From Oscillospiraceae bacterium (GTDB taxonomy: Bacteria; Bacillota; Clostridia; Monoglobales; Monoglobaceae), in NCBI GenBank assembly GCA_015068605.1, contig SVKF01000005.1, positions 62,001-126,000 on the forward strand: DNA of 64,000 nt, written 5' to 3'. Below the pieces are notes generated by a model that ran no database searches, was not told the origin of the DNA, and saw only the letters and a list, made by a program, of their open reading frames with translations. Shown piece after piece: positions 8,757 through 17,827 of this stretch (its first letter is position 1; each line of letters begins with the position of its first letter). The translations under genes were made by a program, and so were the position numbers.

Positions 8757-10280
8757 ATGTCGAGGACGACAAATTCTATAAAGAATGCAGCGACCGGAAT
8801 ATTAGGACAATGTCTTGTTATATTGTTTCAGTTTATAACGAGGACAGTTTTTATAGATGCTTTGGGAGAAAAGTATCTTGGAATAAGCGGGTTGTTTACA
8901 AATATAATATCAATGCTTTCTCTTGCTGAATTGGGTATTGGAACGGCGATAATGTATAAGCTTTATAAACCCATAGAACAGCAGGACGAACATCAGATAT
9001 ATCTTATAATGAAATTTTATAAAACGGTTTACAGAATAATAGGTCTTATTATGTTCCTTGCAGGACTTGCTCTGATGCCGTTTATAAAGCACATAATTAA
9101 AGATGATGTGAGCTTTATTAATGTATATCTCATATTTTTGCTGTATTTAATTCAGAGCGTTTCATCATATATGTTTTTCGCTTATAAAAGTGCGTTGATT
9201 CATGCCCATCAAAAGGAATATGTAACAACACTTGTCAGCTATATTTTTCTTATACTATCCAATGGAGCGCAAATTGCATTATTGATTTTTTTCAAAAGCT
9301 TTGAGCTTTTTGTCGTGGTTTCCATACTGAATACTATATTTATGAATATAGCAATCAGCATAATATGCGACAGAATGTATCCTTATATCAAGAAAAAAAG
9401 TAATGATAAGCTCAGTAAAGCGGAGCAAAAAAACATCTTTAAAGATTGCTATGCCTTGTTTATTTATAAAATAAACGGAGTCGTTCTTTCGGCGACGGAT
9501 AATATAATTATTTCGTCTTTTATTGGATTGGTGACGGTTGGGCTATATTCAAATTACAGCTTGATATATTCTGCCATAAACACAATGCTGACAAAGCTTT
9601 ATAATGCCATAAATGCAAGTCTTGGAAATTTGCACGCACAGGATAATCGTGAACATGAATATAAAGTTTTTAAACAGGTAAACTTTGTATCCTTTGTTAT
9701 TTTTACGGTTGCGGCAATCGGAATTGCCTTTTCTGCAAATGCGTTAATAAAGGTTTGGCTGGGGGATAGATTTATTATTAATGATGGTGTGGTATGGCTT
9801 TTGGGCTACAAGATGTTTCTGGAAGGGCAAAAGAAGGTTTTATCTACATACCGGAACACAATGGGTTTATTTCAACAAGCAAAATACAGACCCCTTGCCG
9901 GAGCCATAATTAACCTTGTTTTGTCGCTGATATTAGTGAAGTGGATAGGGCTTGTCGGCGTAATTTTGGGAACTGTTTTGGCTGACCTTTTAACCTATAT
10001 GTGGTATGACCCCAAAATAATATACAAGGCTTCCTTTGATGCAAATGTTCTTGAGTATTATATTAAAAGACTGTGTAATACTATTGTGCTTTTTGTGTGT
10101 GGTGGGGTTGTGTATTTTCTTACCAATGCCATAACAGTAGGCGGAATAACAGGATTAGCAATTAATATCGGAATATGTGCATTTGTTCCGGTTATTATAA
10201 TCTGCATAATATTTTGCAGGACAGATGAATTCAAGAGTACATTTGGTTTAATAAAGAGAATATTAAATAAGAGAAAATGA
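8757..10280 (+). CDS. Polysaccharide flippase (Wzx/MATE-like, MOP superfamily)
   Basis: A 507-aa protein with about 12-14 hydrophobic helices and the N-terminal ATGILGQCLVILFQFITRTVFI helix typical of Wzx-like transporters. It should flip the undecaprenyl-linked repeat unit to the outer face for the polymerase. A basic cytosolic stretch (KKKSNDKLSKAEQKN, near residue 215) separates the two helix bundles, as expected. The start ATG lies behind GGGCGTGA. An overlapping ORF at 8747 is a shadow. Confidence 0.9.
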   Translation: MSRTTNSIKNAATGILGQCLVILFQFITRTVFIDALGEKYLGISGLFTNIISMLSLAELGIGTAIMYKLYKPIEQQDEHQIYLIMKFYKTVYRIIGLIMFLAGLALMPFIKHIIKDDVSFINVYLIFLLYLIQSVSSYMFFAYKSALIHAHQKEYVTTLVSYIFLILSNGAQIALLIFFKSFELFVVVSILNTIFMNIAISIICDRMYPYIKKKSNDKLSKAEQKNIFKDCYALFIYKINGVVLSATDNIIISSFIGLVTVGLYSNYSLIYSAINTMLTKLYNAINASLGNLHAQDNREHEYKVFKQVNFVSFVIFTVAAIGIAFSANALIKVWLGDRFIINDGVVWLLGYKMFLEGQKKVLSTYRNTMGLFQQAKYRPLAGAIINLVLSLILVKWIGLVGVILGTVLADLLTYMWYDPKIIYKASFDANVLEYYIKRLCNTIVLFVCGGVVYFLTNAITVGGITGLAINIGICAFVPVIIICIIFCRTDEFKSTFGLIKRILNKRK

Positions 10281-10290
10281 GGGATGAAAA

Positions 10291-11466
10291 ATGAAAATTG
10301 CTGTTGCCGGAACGGGTTATGTCGGTCTTTCAAATGCTATACTTTTAGCGCAGAATAATGAGGTTTGGGCTGTTGATATTATTCCTGAAAAGGTGGAACT
10401 TATAAATTGCGGCAAATCGCCTATAGTTGATGAGGAAATAGAAGAATATCTGCAGACAAAAGAACTTAATTTGACAGCCACAACTGATGCCAAAAAGGCT
10501 TATAAAAATGCAGATTATATTATTATCTCAACACCGACTAATTATGACCCACAGAAAAATTATTTTGATACCTCGTCTGTTGAGGCTGTTATTGAGCAGG
10601 TTTTAGAAATTGAGCCAAATGCAACAATGGTTATAAAATCAACCGTTCCTGTCGGATACACGAAAAACATAAAAACGAAATATGAAAATATCAATATAAT
10701 GTTCTCTCCTGAATTTTTAAGAGAAGGAAGAGCTCTTTATGATAATTTATATCCGTCAAGGATTATCGTTGGTTCAGATGAAAGACTTGCAAAAAAGGCG
10801 GAAGAGTTTGCAAAGCTTCTTGAGGAAGGCGCAGTAAAAGAAAACATTCCGATACTTTTCACAAAGGAAACAGAGGCGGAAGCGATTAAGCTTTTTGCAA
10901 ACACATATCTTGCCCTTCGTGTTTCATATTTCAATGAGCTTGACACTTATGCAGAAGTCAGAGGTCTTGATACAAAAGCGATAATTGAGGGCGTTGGCTT
11001 GGACCCGCGAATCGGGAATCACTATAATAATCCATCATTTGGCTATGGCGGATATTGTTTGCCGAAGGACACAAAGCAACTCCTTGCCAATTATAATGAT
11101 GTTCCCAATAACATTATCGCTGCAATAGTTGATGCAAACAGAACGAGAAAGGACTTTATCGCAGACAGAATTATTGCAAAAAATCCTAAAATTGTTGGCG
11201 TATACAGGCTGACGATGAAGGCAAATTCTGATAATTTCCGTGCCTCATCAATTCAGGGTGTTATGAAGCGAATAAAGGCAAAAGGCATAGAAGTTGTTGT
11301 TTATGAACCAACACTTAAAGAGGAGTTGTTTTTCAATTCTCGTGTCATAAAGGATGTCGAAGAATTTAAAAAGATATCGGATGTAATAATTGCAAACAGA
11401 TGCAATGATGAAATAATGGATGTTTTAGAAAAGGTCTATACAAGAGATTTGTATTTCAGAGATTAG
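10291..11466 (+). CDS. ugd: UDP-glucose 6-dehydrogenase family protein
   Basis: Oxidises UDP-glucose to UDP-glucuronate with NAD. The 391-aa length matches the short HasB/Ugd class. [15 protein letters not shown] is the N-terminal Rossmann motif, STPTNYD and KSTVPVGYT follow near residues 78 and 112, FSPEFLREG near residue 138, and [14 protein letters not shown] near residue 252 contains the catalytic Cys. It supplies the next enzyme with UDP-glucuronate. A related substrate such as UDP-N-acetylmannosamine cannot be fully excluded, but the adjacent epimerase fits the glucuronate route. Confidence 0.88.
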   Translation: MKIAVAGTGYVGLSNAILLAQNNEVWAVDIIPEKVELINCGKSPIVDEEIEEYLQTKELNLTATTDAKKAYKNADYIIISTPTNYDPQKNYFDTSSVEAVIEQVLEIEPNATMVIKSTVPVGYTKNIKTKYENINIMFSPEFLREGRALYDNLYPSRIIVGSDERLAKKAEEFAKLLEEGAVKENIPILFTKETEAEAIKLFANTYLALRVSYFNELDTYAEVRGLDTKAIIEGVGLDPRIGNHYNNPSFGYGGYCLPKDTKQLLANYNDVPNNIIAAIVDANRTRKDFIADRIIAKNPKIVGVYRLTMKANSDNFRASSIQGVMKRIKAKGIEVVVYEPTLKEELFFNSRVIKDVEEFKKISDVIIANRCNDEIMDVLEKVYTRDLYFRD

Positions 11467-11478
11467 GAGATGAAGAAA

Positions 11479-12453
11479 ATGAGGGTACTTGTTACGGGTG
11501 CGGCAGGCTTTATAGGATTTCACTTGTCCAAAAAATTGCTTGAAAGCGGTATTGAAATAATTGGCTATGATAATCTCAATGATTATTATGACCCAAAGCT
11601 GAAATATGCAAGACTTGAAAAGCTTGAAGAATATAGTAATTTTACATTTATAAAAGGGGATCTTGCTGATAAAAATGCAGTAAATGAGCTGTTTGAATGT
11701 TATAAGCCTGAAATCGTTGTAAATCTTGCGGCTCAGGCAGGTGTAAGATATTCTATTGATAATCCTCAGGCATATATTGATTCAAATATAGTGGGCTTTT
11801 TCAATATCCTTGAAGCGTGTCGAAATAATCCTGTTAAGCATCTGTTATATGCCTCAAGTTCTTCGGTATACGGAAATCAGGAAAAAACTCCGTTTTCAAC
11901 TGATGATAATGTTGACCATCCCATAAGCCTTTATGCGGCAACAAAAAAAAGCAATGAGCTTATGGCGTACACGTATAGCCATCTTTATAATATTCCGGCA
12001 ACCGGTTTGCGCTTTTTCACGGTATATGGACCTTTTGGAAGACCTGATATGGCATACTTCAGTTTCACCAATAAAATTTTTAAAGGTGAGAAAATAAAGA
12101 TTTTCAACAATGGTGATATGTATAGAGATTTTACATATGTTGGTGATATTGTGAACGGAATATGTAATATGCTTGAATATCCGCCAAAAGCTGATGCGAA
12201 TGGAGATAGATATAAGGTTTATAATATTGGAAATAATAAGCCTGAAAAATTAATGGATTTTATTGAAACCTTGGAGGAATGTATCGGTAGGCGAGCTGAA
12301 AAAGAGTATTTACCGATGCAGCCGGGTGATGTATATCAGACATATGCGGATGTATCTGAACTTATGAAGGATTTCGATTTTAAACCGTCAACAAGTATTA
12401 AAGACGGACTTATGGAATTTGCAAAATGGTATAAGGAGTTTTATAAATGCTGA
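11479..12453 (+). CDS. NAD-dependent epimerase, probably UDP-glucuronate 4-epimerase
   Basis: An extended short-chain dehydrogenase with TGAAGFIGFHLSK at the N-terminus, the DNLNDYYDPKLK segment characteristic of UDP-glucuronate 4-epimerases, SSSSVYG and the YAATK active site, and RFFTVYGPFGRPDMA. It should convert UDP-glucuronate to UDP-galacturonate. The ORF track starts at 11470, but AGGAG abuts that codon, while the ATG at 11479 (MRVLVTG) lies 9 nt after it and is preferred. It follows ugd directly and overlaps the next gene by 7 nt. Confidence 0.87.
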   Translation: MRVLVTGAAGFIGFHLSKKLLESGIEIIGYDNLNDYYDPKLKYARLEKLEEYSNFTFIKGDLADKNAVNELFECYKPEIVVNLAAQAGVRYSIDNPQAYIDSNIVGFFNILEACRNNPVKHLLYASSSSVYGNQEKTPFSTDDNVDHPISLYAATKKSNELMAYTYSHLYNIPATGLRFFTVYGPFGRPDMAYFSFTNKIFKGEKIKIFNNGDMYRDFTYVGDIVNGICNMLEYPPKADANGDRYKVYNIGNNKPEKLMDFIETLEECIGRRAEKEYLPMQPGDVYQTYADVSELMKDFDFKPSTSIKDGLMEFAKWYKEFYKC

Positions 12454-13667
12454 CACAGTCGTTTGAAGATATGCTTTATTTATTCGGGGCGGGGGCAAGA
12501 GGTGAAAAGGTTCATTTTGAACATGAAATAAATCTTGATGAGATAAGAAATATCTCTCTTAATCAAGGTGTATGGCAAACAGTATATACTGCCGTTCCCG
12601 ATGATAATTCCGATAAAAGTAAATATAAAGCGTCGTTTCTTAAAAGTGTAACGAATAATATGATGAGAAATGAGTTTACTCTTCATATTATTGAAGAACT
12701 GGAAAAACAGGGAATTTCCTGTTGTATGCTCAAAGGGATGACGATTGCTAAGTTATACAAAGAGCCGTCTTGCCGTGTTTCGGGAGATGTGGACATTTTA
12801 ATTGAAGCGGATAAGGAAAAAAGTGCAATGAATGCACTTGCGCAGCTTGGCTATAAGGTTGAGCCAAGGGGCAGGAATTCTCATCATTTCCTTGCAGGGC
12901 ATCCGCGAGGTGGACTTTTGGAGGTTCATATTGAAATGTATAGTGACCCGACGAGGGATATTCTTTTAAGTGGGAAGCTTAAATATGAAGAAGAACGGAT
13001 GATACTCGATATTGACGGAAAACACTTGGTTAAAACATTAAGCATTGATGACGGAGCCGTGTATATGACTGCCCATTATATCAAGCATTTTATAAGCAAA
13101 GGCGTTGGTGTTCGACAGCTAATGGATTTGCTTCTTTATCTTGAAGAATATGGTGATAGGATTAACTGGAAAAGATACTATGAAATTTTTGATGATTTAA
13201 AATACACAAAGCTTATAAAAAATTTATATGCAATAGGTAATAAATATTTTGGTGCGAAATTTGAAGATGTCAATGATGAGTGCATAGAGGCTATTTTGAC
13301 TGATACGCAAAGCGGTGGTACGTTTGGCGGTGGAAACGAAGGTATTGAAAAATTCTATGAGGTTTTCACACAGCGAAAAACCGATATGAGTCGGGAAGAA
13401 TATGAAAAATATATGTACACCAAAAAAAATGCCACTATGTTTAGAAGATTATTTCCATATAGAGAAGTTATGAAAAAAAACGGATATAAAGTGAGAAACA
13501 CACCGGAGCTTCTGATTAGATACATTCAAAGATTATGGAAATTGTCAATTATGATAATTTCCAAAAAGGAAGTAAAAAAACGATTGACCTATAATATGAA
13601 TGATGTTGCGGTGAATGACGAAATCAAAACCAGACTTAAAATGATGGAAGACCTTGAAATAATATAA
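12447..13667 (+). CDS. Nucleotidyltransferase family protein (NTP_transf_5-like)
   Basis: A 406-aa cytoplasmic protein with CCMLKGMTIAKLYKEPSCRVSGDVDILIE near residues 92-120, matching the minimal-nucleotidyltransferase signature (LKG...R..GDxDIL) of family PF14907. An HxH-like ...NSHHFLAG and EVHIEMYSD follow. The biochemical role of this family is not established; members are common in polysaccharide and lasso-peptide loci. ATG follows AAGGAG at ideal spacing and overlaps the epimerase stop, so it belongs to the operon. It is the last gene before the terminator at 13681. Confidence 0.75.
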   Translation: MLTQSFEDMLYLFGAGARGEKVHFEHEINLDEIRNISLNQGVWQTVYTAVPDDNSDKSKYKASFLKSVTNNMMRNEFTLHIIEELEKQGISCCMLKGMTIAKLYKEPSCRVSGDVDILIEADKEKSAMNALAQLGYKVEPRGRNSHHFLAGHPRGGLLEVHIEMYSDPTRDILLSGKLKYEEERMILDIDGKHLVKTLSIDDGAVYMTAHYIKHFISKGVGVRQLMDLLLYLEEYGDRINWKRYYEIFDDLKYTKLIKNLYAIGNKYFGAKFEDVNDECIEAILTDTQSGGTFGGGNEGIEKFYEVFTQRKTDMSREEYEKYMYTKKNATMFRRLFPYREVMKKNGYKVRNTPELLIRYIQRLWKLSIMIISKKEVKKRLTYNMNDVAVNDEIKTRLKMMEDLEII

Positions 13668-13680
13668 AAAGTAAAATAAA

Positions 13681-13725
13681 GGCGGTGTTTAAAGAGTTTC
13701 TTTGACTTTTTAAACACCGCCTTTT
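13681..13725. terminator. Bidirectional terminator hairpin between convergent operons
   Basis: GGCGGTGTTTAAA pairs with TTTAAACACCGCC, with an inner AGT/ACT pair, and is flanked by T-rich and A-rich ends. It lies between the end of the polysaccharide operon and the end of rpe on the other strand. Almost the same hairpin occurs at 29703, also between convergent genes. Confidence 0.85.
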
Positions 13726-13730
13726 GGGTA

Positions 13731-13825
13731 TGGACGCAAAATAGTGCAGATTGGATAAACCGAACCCCGAAGGCGTACATGGGAACTTAGAGAAGTGAAG
13801 TTTATTCAAAAGCACAAAGCGTTTT
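13731..13825 (+). repeat. Dispersed structured element, copy 1
   Basis: Contains the stem GATAAAC (13754-13760) / GTTTATT (13800-13806) and the core GAAGGCGTACATGGGAAC followed by TTAGAG. The leader TGGACGCAAAATAG is shared with copy 5 (TGGACGAAAATAG). The inner GTAC/GTAC hairpin is weakened here (GTAC/GAAC), so this may be a decaying copy. It is on the same strand as the operon that ends 64 bp upstream. Confidence 0.7.
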
Positions 13826-13826
13826 T

Positions 13827-14495
13827 CTACAACACATTGTTATTAAATGCTTTCATATCCGCAATTGCCTGAGCCGGATTTTCCGCCTTGAAAACAGCAG
13901 AACCGGAAACAATAACATTAGCTCCGGCGGATATTGGCATAGCTACATTTTTAGGACCAATCCCACCGTCAACCTCCAAATCGATTTCCTTATCCAGTTT
14001 ATCAATTTCGGCTCTCAAAACGGCAATTTTATCATTCATTTCTTCTATATAAGATTGACCGCCAAAGCCGGGCTCAACCGTCATGACGAGAATTAGGTCA
14101 AAATAAGGAAGATATTCAAATATTTCCTCTGCCGGAGTTTTTGGCTTAATGCTCAAGCCTGCCTTAACTCCCAAAGAGTGAAGCTTTTTTGCAACCTCTA
14201 TGGGGTTGTCGATTGCTTCGTAGTGTACGGTTATTATATCAGCTCCTGCCTTTGCAAAGCTTTCAGCATAGAAAAGAGGGTCGCTTATCATAAGGTGCAC
14301 ATCAAAAACCTGGTTTGAAATCGGACGAAGTGCCTTGACAACATCAGGACCGTAACTCAAATTCGGTACAAAATGCCCGTCCATAATGTCTATATGTAAA
14401 TACTGTGCACCTGCCTTTTCGGATGATATTACATCTCTTCCGAGAGCCATAATATCAGCAGCAAGGATTGATGGGGATATTATTATTTTACGCAT
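13827..14495 (-). CDS. rpe: Ribulose-phosphate 3-epimerase
   Basis: Interconverts ribulose 5-phosphate and xylulose 5-phosphate in the pentose phosphate pathway. The 222-aa TIM-barrel protein shows ISPSILAADIMALG at the N-terminus, HIDIMDGHFVPNLS with the metal-binding His/Asp, DVHLMI, MTVEPGFGGQ near residue 137 and DGGI near residue 175. The start follows GGAGG. It is the last gene of the yicC-to-rpe operon, as in Bacillus where it follows the rsgA orthologue. Confidence 0.95.
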   Translation of the reverse strand: MRKIIISPSILAADIMALGRDVISSEKAGAQYLHIDIMDGHFVPNLSYGPDVVKALRPISNQVFDVHLMISDPLFYAESFAKAGADIITVHYEAIDNPIEVAKKLHSLGVKAGLSIKPKTPAEEIFEYLPYFDLILVMTVEPGFGGQSYIEEMNDKIAVLRAEIDKLDKEIDLEVDGGIGPKNVAMPISAGANVIVSGSAVFKAENPAQAIADMKAFNNNVL

Positions 14496-14507
14496 ATTAG
14501 CCTCCGT

Positions 14508-15377
14508 TTACCATTTTTTAATGTTTTTAAGCTCATTGTATAAATGAACATAGTTTTCGTGTCTTGTGGGAGAAATTTCTCCATTCTTAACCGCCTCCAA
14601 AACAGCACAGCCCTTTTCAACGGTATGACTGCAGTCAGGGAATTTACAAGACTTATCTATATTTCCGAATTCTCTGAAATATAAATGAAGCTCGGGAAAA
14701 TCAATTTTTGCAATATCAAAAGAAGAAAAACCGGGAGTGTCGATAATATAACCGCCAAAGGGAAGAGGAAGAAGCTCTGAGTGTCTGGTTGTATGTTTGC
14801 CCCTTTCCACCTTTTCGCTGACTTCACCTGTTTGAAATATTTCCTCTCCCAACACGGAGTTTAAAAGACTGGATTTCCCAACTCCGGAATTTCCGGCAAA
14901 AACGGTAATTTTATTTTTAAGCTTTTCCTTTAATAGTTCAATATTAAGCCCTGTCGTTGCACTCAAAGAGAGAACATCAAAGCCTGCATTTTGGTAAATC
15001 TCTGCATATTCATTTCCGCTTTGAAGGTCGGTCTTGTTAATGCAAATCAAAATATCAAGTGATGATTCCTCACAGGCGGCTATGAATTTATCAATGATAA
15101 GCATATTGGGTCTTGGATTTTCCGTGGCAAACACAACGGCGACCTGTGAAATATTTGAAACAGGAGGTCTTATAAGGCTGTTTTTCCTCGGGTAAATTTC
15201 CTCAATAACACCGTTTTCATCAGTGTTTAGTTTAACAAGAACACTGTCTCCAACCAAAGGAGTTATGTTTTCTTTGCGAAAAATTCCTCTTGCTTTACAT
15301 TCAATTGTTTTATCGGCGGCTTTAACATAGTAAAAGCCGCCAATTCCTTTTATAATTGTTCCTTTAACTTTTTCCAT
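14508..15377 (-). CDS. rsgA: Ribosome small subunit-dependent GTPase A
   Basis: A circularly permuted GTPase that checks late 30S assembly. The 289-aa protein has an N-terminal OB fold, then the permuted motifs in order: NKTD (G4) near residue 118, GNSGVGKSSLLN (G1) near residue 168, and DTPGFSSFD (G3) near residue 212. The C-terminus has the zinc-binding cluster C-x6-H...C (KFPDCSHTVEKGCAV). It sits between rpe and the kinase gene, the standard Firmicute order. Confidence 0.95.
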   Translation of the reverse strand: MEKVKGTIIKGIGGFYYVKAADKTIECKARGIFRKENITPLVGDSVLVKLNTDENGVIEEIYPRKNSLIRPPVSNISQVAVVFATENPRPNMLIIDKFIAACEESSLDILICINKTDLQSGNEYAEIYQNAGFDVLSLSATTGLNIELLKEKLKNKITVFAGNSGVGKSSLLNSVLGEEIFQTGEVSEKVERGKHTTRHSELLPLPFGGYIIDTPGFSSFDIAKIDFPELHLYFREFGNIDKSCKFPDCSHTVEKGCAVLEAVKNGEISPTRHENYVHLYNELKNIKKW

Positions 15378-15382
15378 ATAAA

Positions 15383-17071
15383 CTATTCTGTCATATCAAT
15401 TGTTTCGCTATGCTCAAGCTTCCCGTCGTGATAAACTTCAACTGTTGCGGTCGGCACAGAGCTTTGGACGGTAACGATTGTTTCCTCGCCTTTTGCAAGA
15501 GTAATCGATTTAATCGTTTTTCCGTTAACCTTAACCTCAACATGAGCGCTGTCTTTTTCTTCAGGACCGCTGATAACAAATCGTTTTCTGTATGCCTGTT
15601 GAGTTTGGTTATCGTCTTTCTTGTTGTCATCTTTTTTGTTGTCGTCCTTGTCGTCATCCTTCTTGTCGTCGTCTTTTTCGTCATCATCTTTTTTGTCGTC
15701 ATTCTTCTTGTCATCATCTTTTTCGTCATCATCACTTGTGTCATTATCTTTTTCGTCATCATTATTTTTGACATCGTTACTTGTGTCATTATCTTTTCCG
15801 TCATCGTCATCAGTTGCATTATTGTCTTTTGTATCGCTGTCATTTATGGCATCATTTTTCTCGCCGTCATCAACAGAGGAAGCATTTTGATTTGTTTCAA
15901 ACAATGAGTCGAAATAGGGTTTTACGACAGAAACAACACCCCAAATTATGAGGGCGGAGGCAATGAGTGCCGCAAAAATTACAATAACATTAATTGATTT
16001 ATTTTTCTTTTTCTTATTTGAGTTACCCATAGGATATTCCTCCTCATCATCGTCAATAATTTCTATATCGGGAGCTGATTCGTGTTCTAAAGCATCAGAT
16101 GGAATAAGATTGCTTTTAGCAGATGGCTCCTGATTATTTTCGTATGGAATAGAAATGTCTTTTGCGGCGGTAAAGATAGCTGTGCCGCCAAGGTCATCAA
16201 CATCTGAAGTCTCGGAGTCGTTAGATGCCGGAACTGCAGTAGGGATACCGGATTCAGCAACAGCGGTCAAATCATTTTTAAAATCAGATATTGTTTTATA
16301 GCGCCCTGAAAGCTCTTTGCTCATAGCCTTTAAAACTATATCCTCAACATCTTTTGGAATACTTATGTTATGTTCTCTCGGAGGAGTTGGTGGAGTTTGA
16401 AGGTGCATAAGAGCAATGGAAACAGGGCTTTCGTTATCAAAAGGAACCTTTCCCGTAAGCATCTCATATAAAACAATTCCGAGAGAATAAATATCGCTTC
16501 TCTCATCAACGTAGCCGCCTCGGGCTTGTTCCGGTGAAACATAGTGAACGGAACCGATAGCGGTGTCTTCGCAGGTAACTGTTGACTGGACACTTGCTCT
16601 CGCAATACCAAAATCCGTAATCTTTAAAACACCGTCATGAGTCATAATGATATTATGAGGTTTTATGTCTCTGTGAACAATTGAATTTTTATGAGCTTGT
16701 TCAAGACCGCAGGCTATCTGAATAGCATAGCCGACAGCCTCGTGCCAGTTAAGGAGAATGTTTTTATCAATATAATCTTTAAGAGTAATCCCCTCAACAT
16801 ATTCCATAACGATATAGTGTAAATCGCCCTCAGTCCCGACATCGTAAATGGAAACGATATTAGAATGGGTAAGACTTGCGGCGGCCTGCGCTTCAATGTT
16901 GAAACGACGGACAAATTCTCCGTCATCCTTAAGGTCTGTTCGCAAAACCTTTATGGCAACATAACGATTTAAAATTCGGCATTTTGCTTTATAGACAATT
17001 GCCATTCCGCCACTTCCGATTTCCTGGACAATTTCATATCTTCCGGCTAAAACAGTTCCGACCAAATTCAT
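15383..17071 (-). CDS. pknB: Membrane Ser/Thr protein kinase, PknB/PrkC-like but without PASTA repeats
   Basis: A 562-aa Hanks-type kinase. Residues 1-270 form the kinase domain: glycine loop GSGGMAIVYKA (19-29), VAIK lysine 41, HRDIKPHN catalytic loop (133-140), DFG (153-155) and SPEQARGG (179-186). A basic patch KKKKNK precedes one membrane helix at about 360-384. Outside the membrane, about 90 residues (397-490) are almost only Asp, Lys and Asn, followed by a 70-residue beta-rich tail (AYRKRFVISG...) that does not look like a PASTA repeat. PrkC orthologues at this locus normally carry 2-5 PASTA domains that bind muropeptides, so the ligand sensed here may differ. It follows the phosphatase gene directly. 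Confidence 0.9.
   Translation of the reverse strand: MNLVGTVLAGRYEIVQEIGSGGMAIVYKAKCRILNRYVAIKVLRTDLKDDGEFVRRFNIEAQAAASLTHSNIVSIYDVGTEGDLHYIVMEYVEGITLKDYIDKNILLNWHEAVGYAIQIACGLEQAHKNSIVHRDIKPHNIIMTHDGVLKITDFGIARASVQSTVTCEDTAIGSVHYVSPEQARGGYVDERSDIYSLGIVLYEMLTGKVPFDNESPVSIALMHLQTPPTPPREHNISIPKDVEDIVLKAMSKELSGRYKTISDFKNDLTAVAESGIPTAVPASNDSETSDVDDLGGTAIFTAAKDISIPYENNQEPSAKSNLIPSDALEHESAPDIEIIDDDEEEYPMGNSNKKKKNKSINVIVIFAALIASALIIWGVVSVVKPYFDSLFETNQNASSVDDGEKNDAINDSDTKDNNATDDDDGKDNDTSNDVKNNDDEKDNDTSDDDEKDDDKKNDDKKDDDEKDDDKKDDDKDDNKKDDNKKDDNQTQQAYRKRFVISGPEEKDSAHVEVKVNGKTIKSITLAKGEETIVTVQSSVPTATVEVYHDGKLEHSETIDMTE
15602..15883 (-). repeat. Low-complexity coding repeat (Asp/Lys linker of the kinase)
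   Basis: On the + strand this reads as degenerate copies of GTCATCATC / TTTTTCGTC. It encodes the linker DDDEKDDDKK... of the kinase. Its near-tandem nature makes it prone to slippage, so its length probably varies between strains. Long + strand ORFs here (15410-15907, 15621-15890) are by-products of this composition. Confidence 0.85.
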
Positions 17072-17073
17072 AA

Positions 17074-17826
17074 CTAATCCTCCTTAATAAAGCTGATTAA
17101 AACAACGGTAATATTATCTCTGCCCCCGTTTTCCTTTGCTGCCGCAACTAACGCATTTGCGGCTTCATCGGGGTTTATAAACTGATGAAGAATATCATTT
17201 ATCTGTGAATCGTCAATCATATCGGAAAGCCCGTCGCTGCAAAGAAGAATTTTATCTCCCTCCTGAACAGAAAACTCATAAATGTCATAGTCCTCGACAG
17301 GTTCTGTTCCCAGTGCCTTTGTGATAATATTTTTTTCGGGATGATTACGGGCTTCTTCAGGAGTAATAGACCCGCTTTCCAGAAGCTTTTGAACAATGGA
17401 ATGGTCCGTTGTAAGCTGTGTAATTCCGTCCTCCTCGATTAAGTAAGCACGACTGTCACCGATATTTGCGATATATGCGGTTTTTCCGTTAAGATAGATG
17501 ACAACAGCGGTTGTTCCCATTCCGGCGTTTGCGCTGTTTGAAACAGATTTATTATATATTTCGTTATTTGCATAGTCAAGAGAAGCCGTTATGGTTGATA
17601 CGATTTCCTCTTCGCTGTTGCCGATTTCAGAATTTGAAAGTTCGTTTGCGATAATCTCCGTAGCCATTGCGCTGGCAACCTCACCGGCATTATGACCGCC
17701 CATTCCATCGGCTAAAATACAAAAGCCGTAAGGGAGACCATTTTCAAATCCGCTGATTAAAAAGCTGTCTTCGTTAAGAGCACGGACAAGTCCTGTGTCC
17801 GTGACACCGACTGCACTAACCTTCAT
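17074..17826 (-). CDS. stp: PP2C-type Ser/Thr phosphatase (Stp1/PrpC)
   Basis: Reverses phosphorylation by the adjacent kinase. The protein has the PP2C motifs NEDSF near residue 18, ILADGMGGHNAGE near residue 35, GDSRAYL, LLCSDGLSDM near residue 190 and GGRDNITVVLI near the end, including the metal-binding Asp residues. The ORF track extends to 17883, but that start lies inside rlmN. The ATG at 17826 (MKVSAVGVTDTG) has GAAAGGTGTG upstream and gives a normal 250-aa length. Confidence 0.94.
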   Translation of the reverse strand: MKVSAVGVTDTGLVRALNEDSFLISGFENGLPYGFCILADGMGGHNAGEVASAMATEIIANELSNSEIGNSEEEIVSTITASLDYANNEIYNKSVSNSANAGMGTTAVVIYLNGKTAYIANIGDSRAYLIEEDGITQLTTDHSIVQKLLESGSITPEEARNHPEKNIITKALGTEPVEDYDIYEFSVQEGDKILLCSDGLSDMIDDSQINDILHQFINPDEAANALVAAAKENGGRDNITVVLISFIKED

Positions 17827-17827
17827 A

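Noticed and set aside
13589-13780. 63-aa - strand ORF whose FKKSKKLFKHRL peptide matches one at 29671
   Set aside because: Both are translations of the shared terminator hairpin, not genes.
15410-15907. 165-aa + strand ORF rich in Val/Ile/Phe, looking like a membrane protein
   Set aside because: It is the antisense of the Asp/Lys linker and tail of the kinase; the composition is a by-product, and no ribosome site is present.
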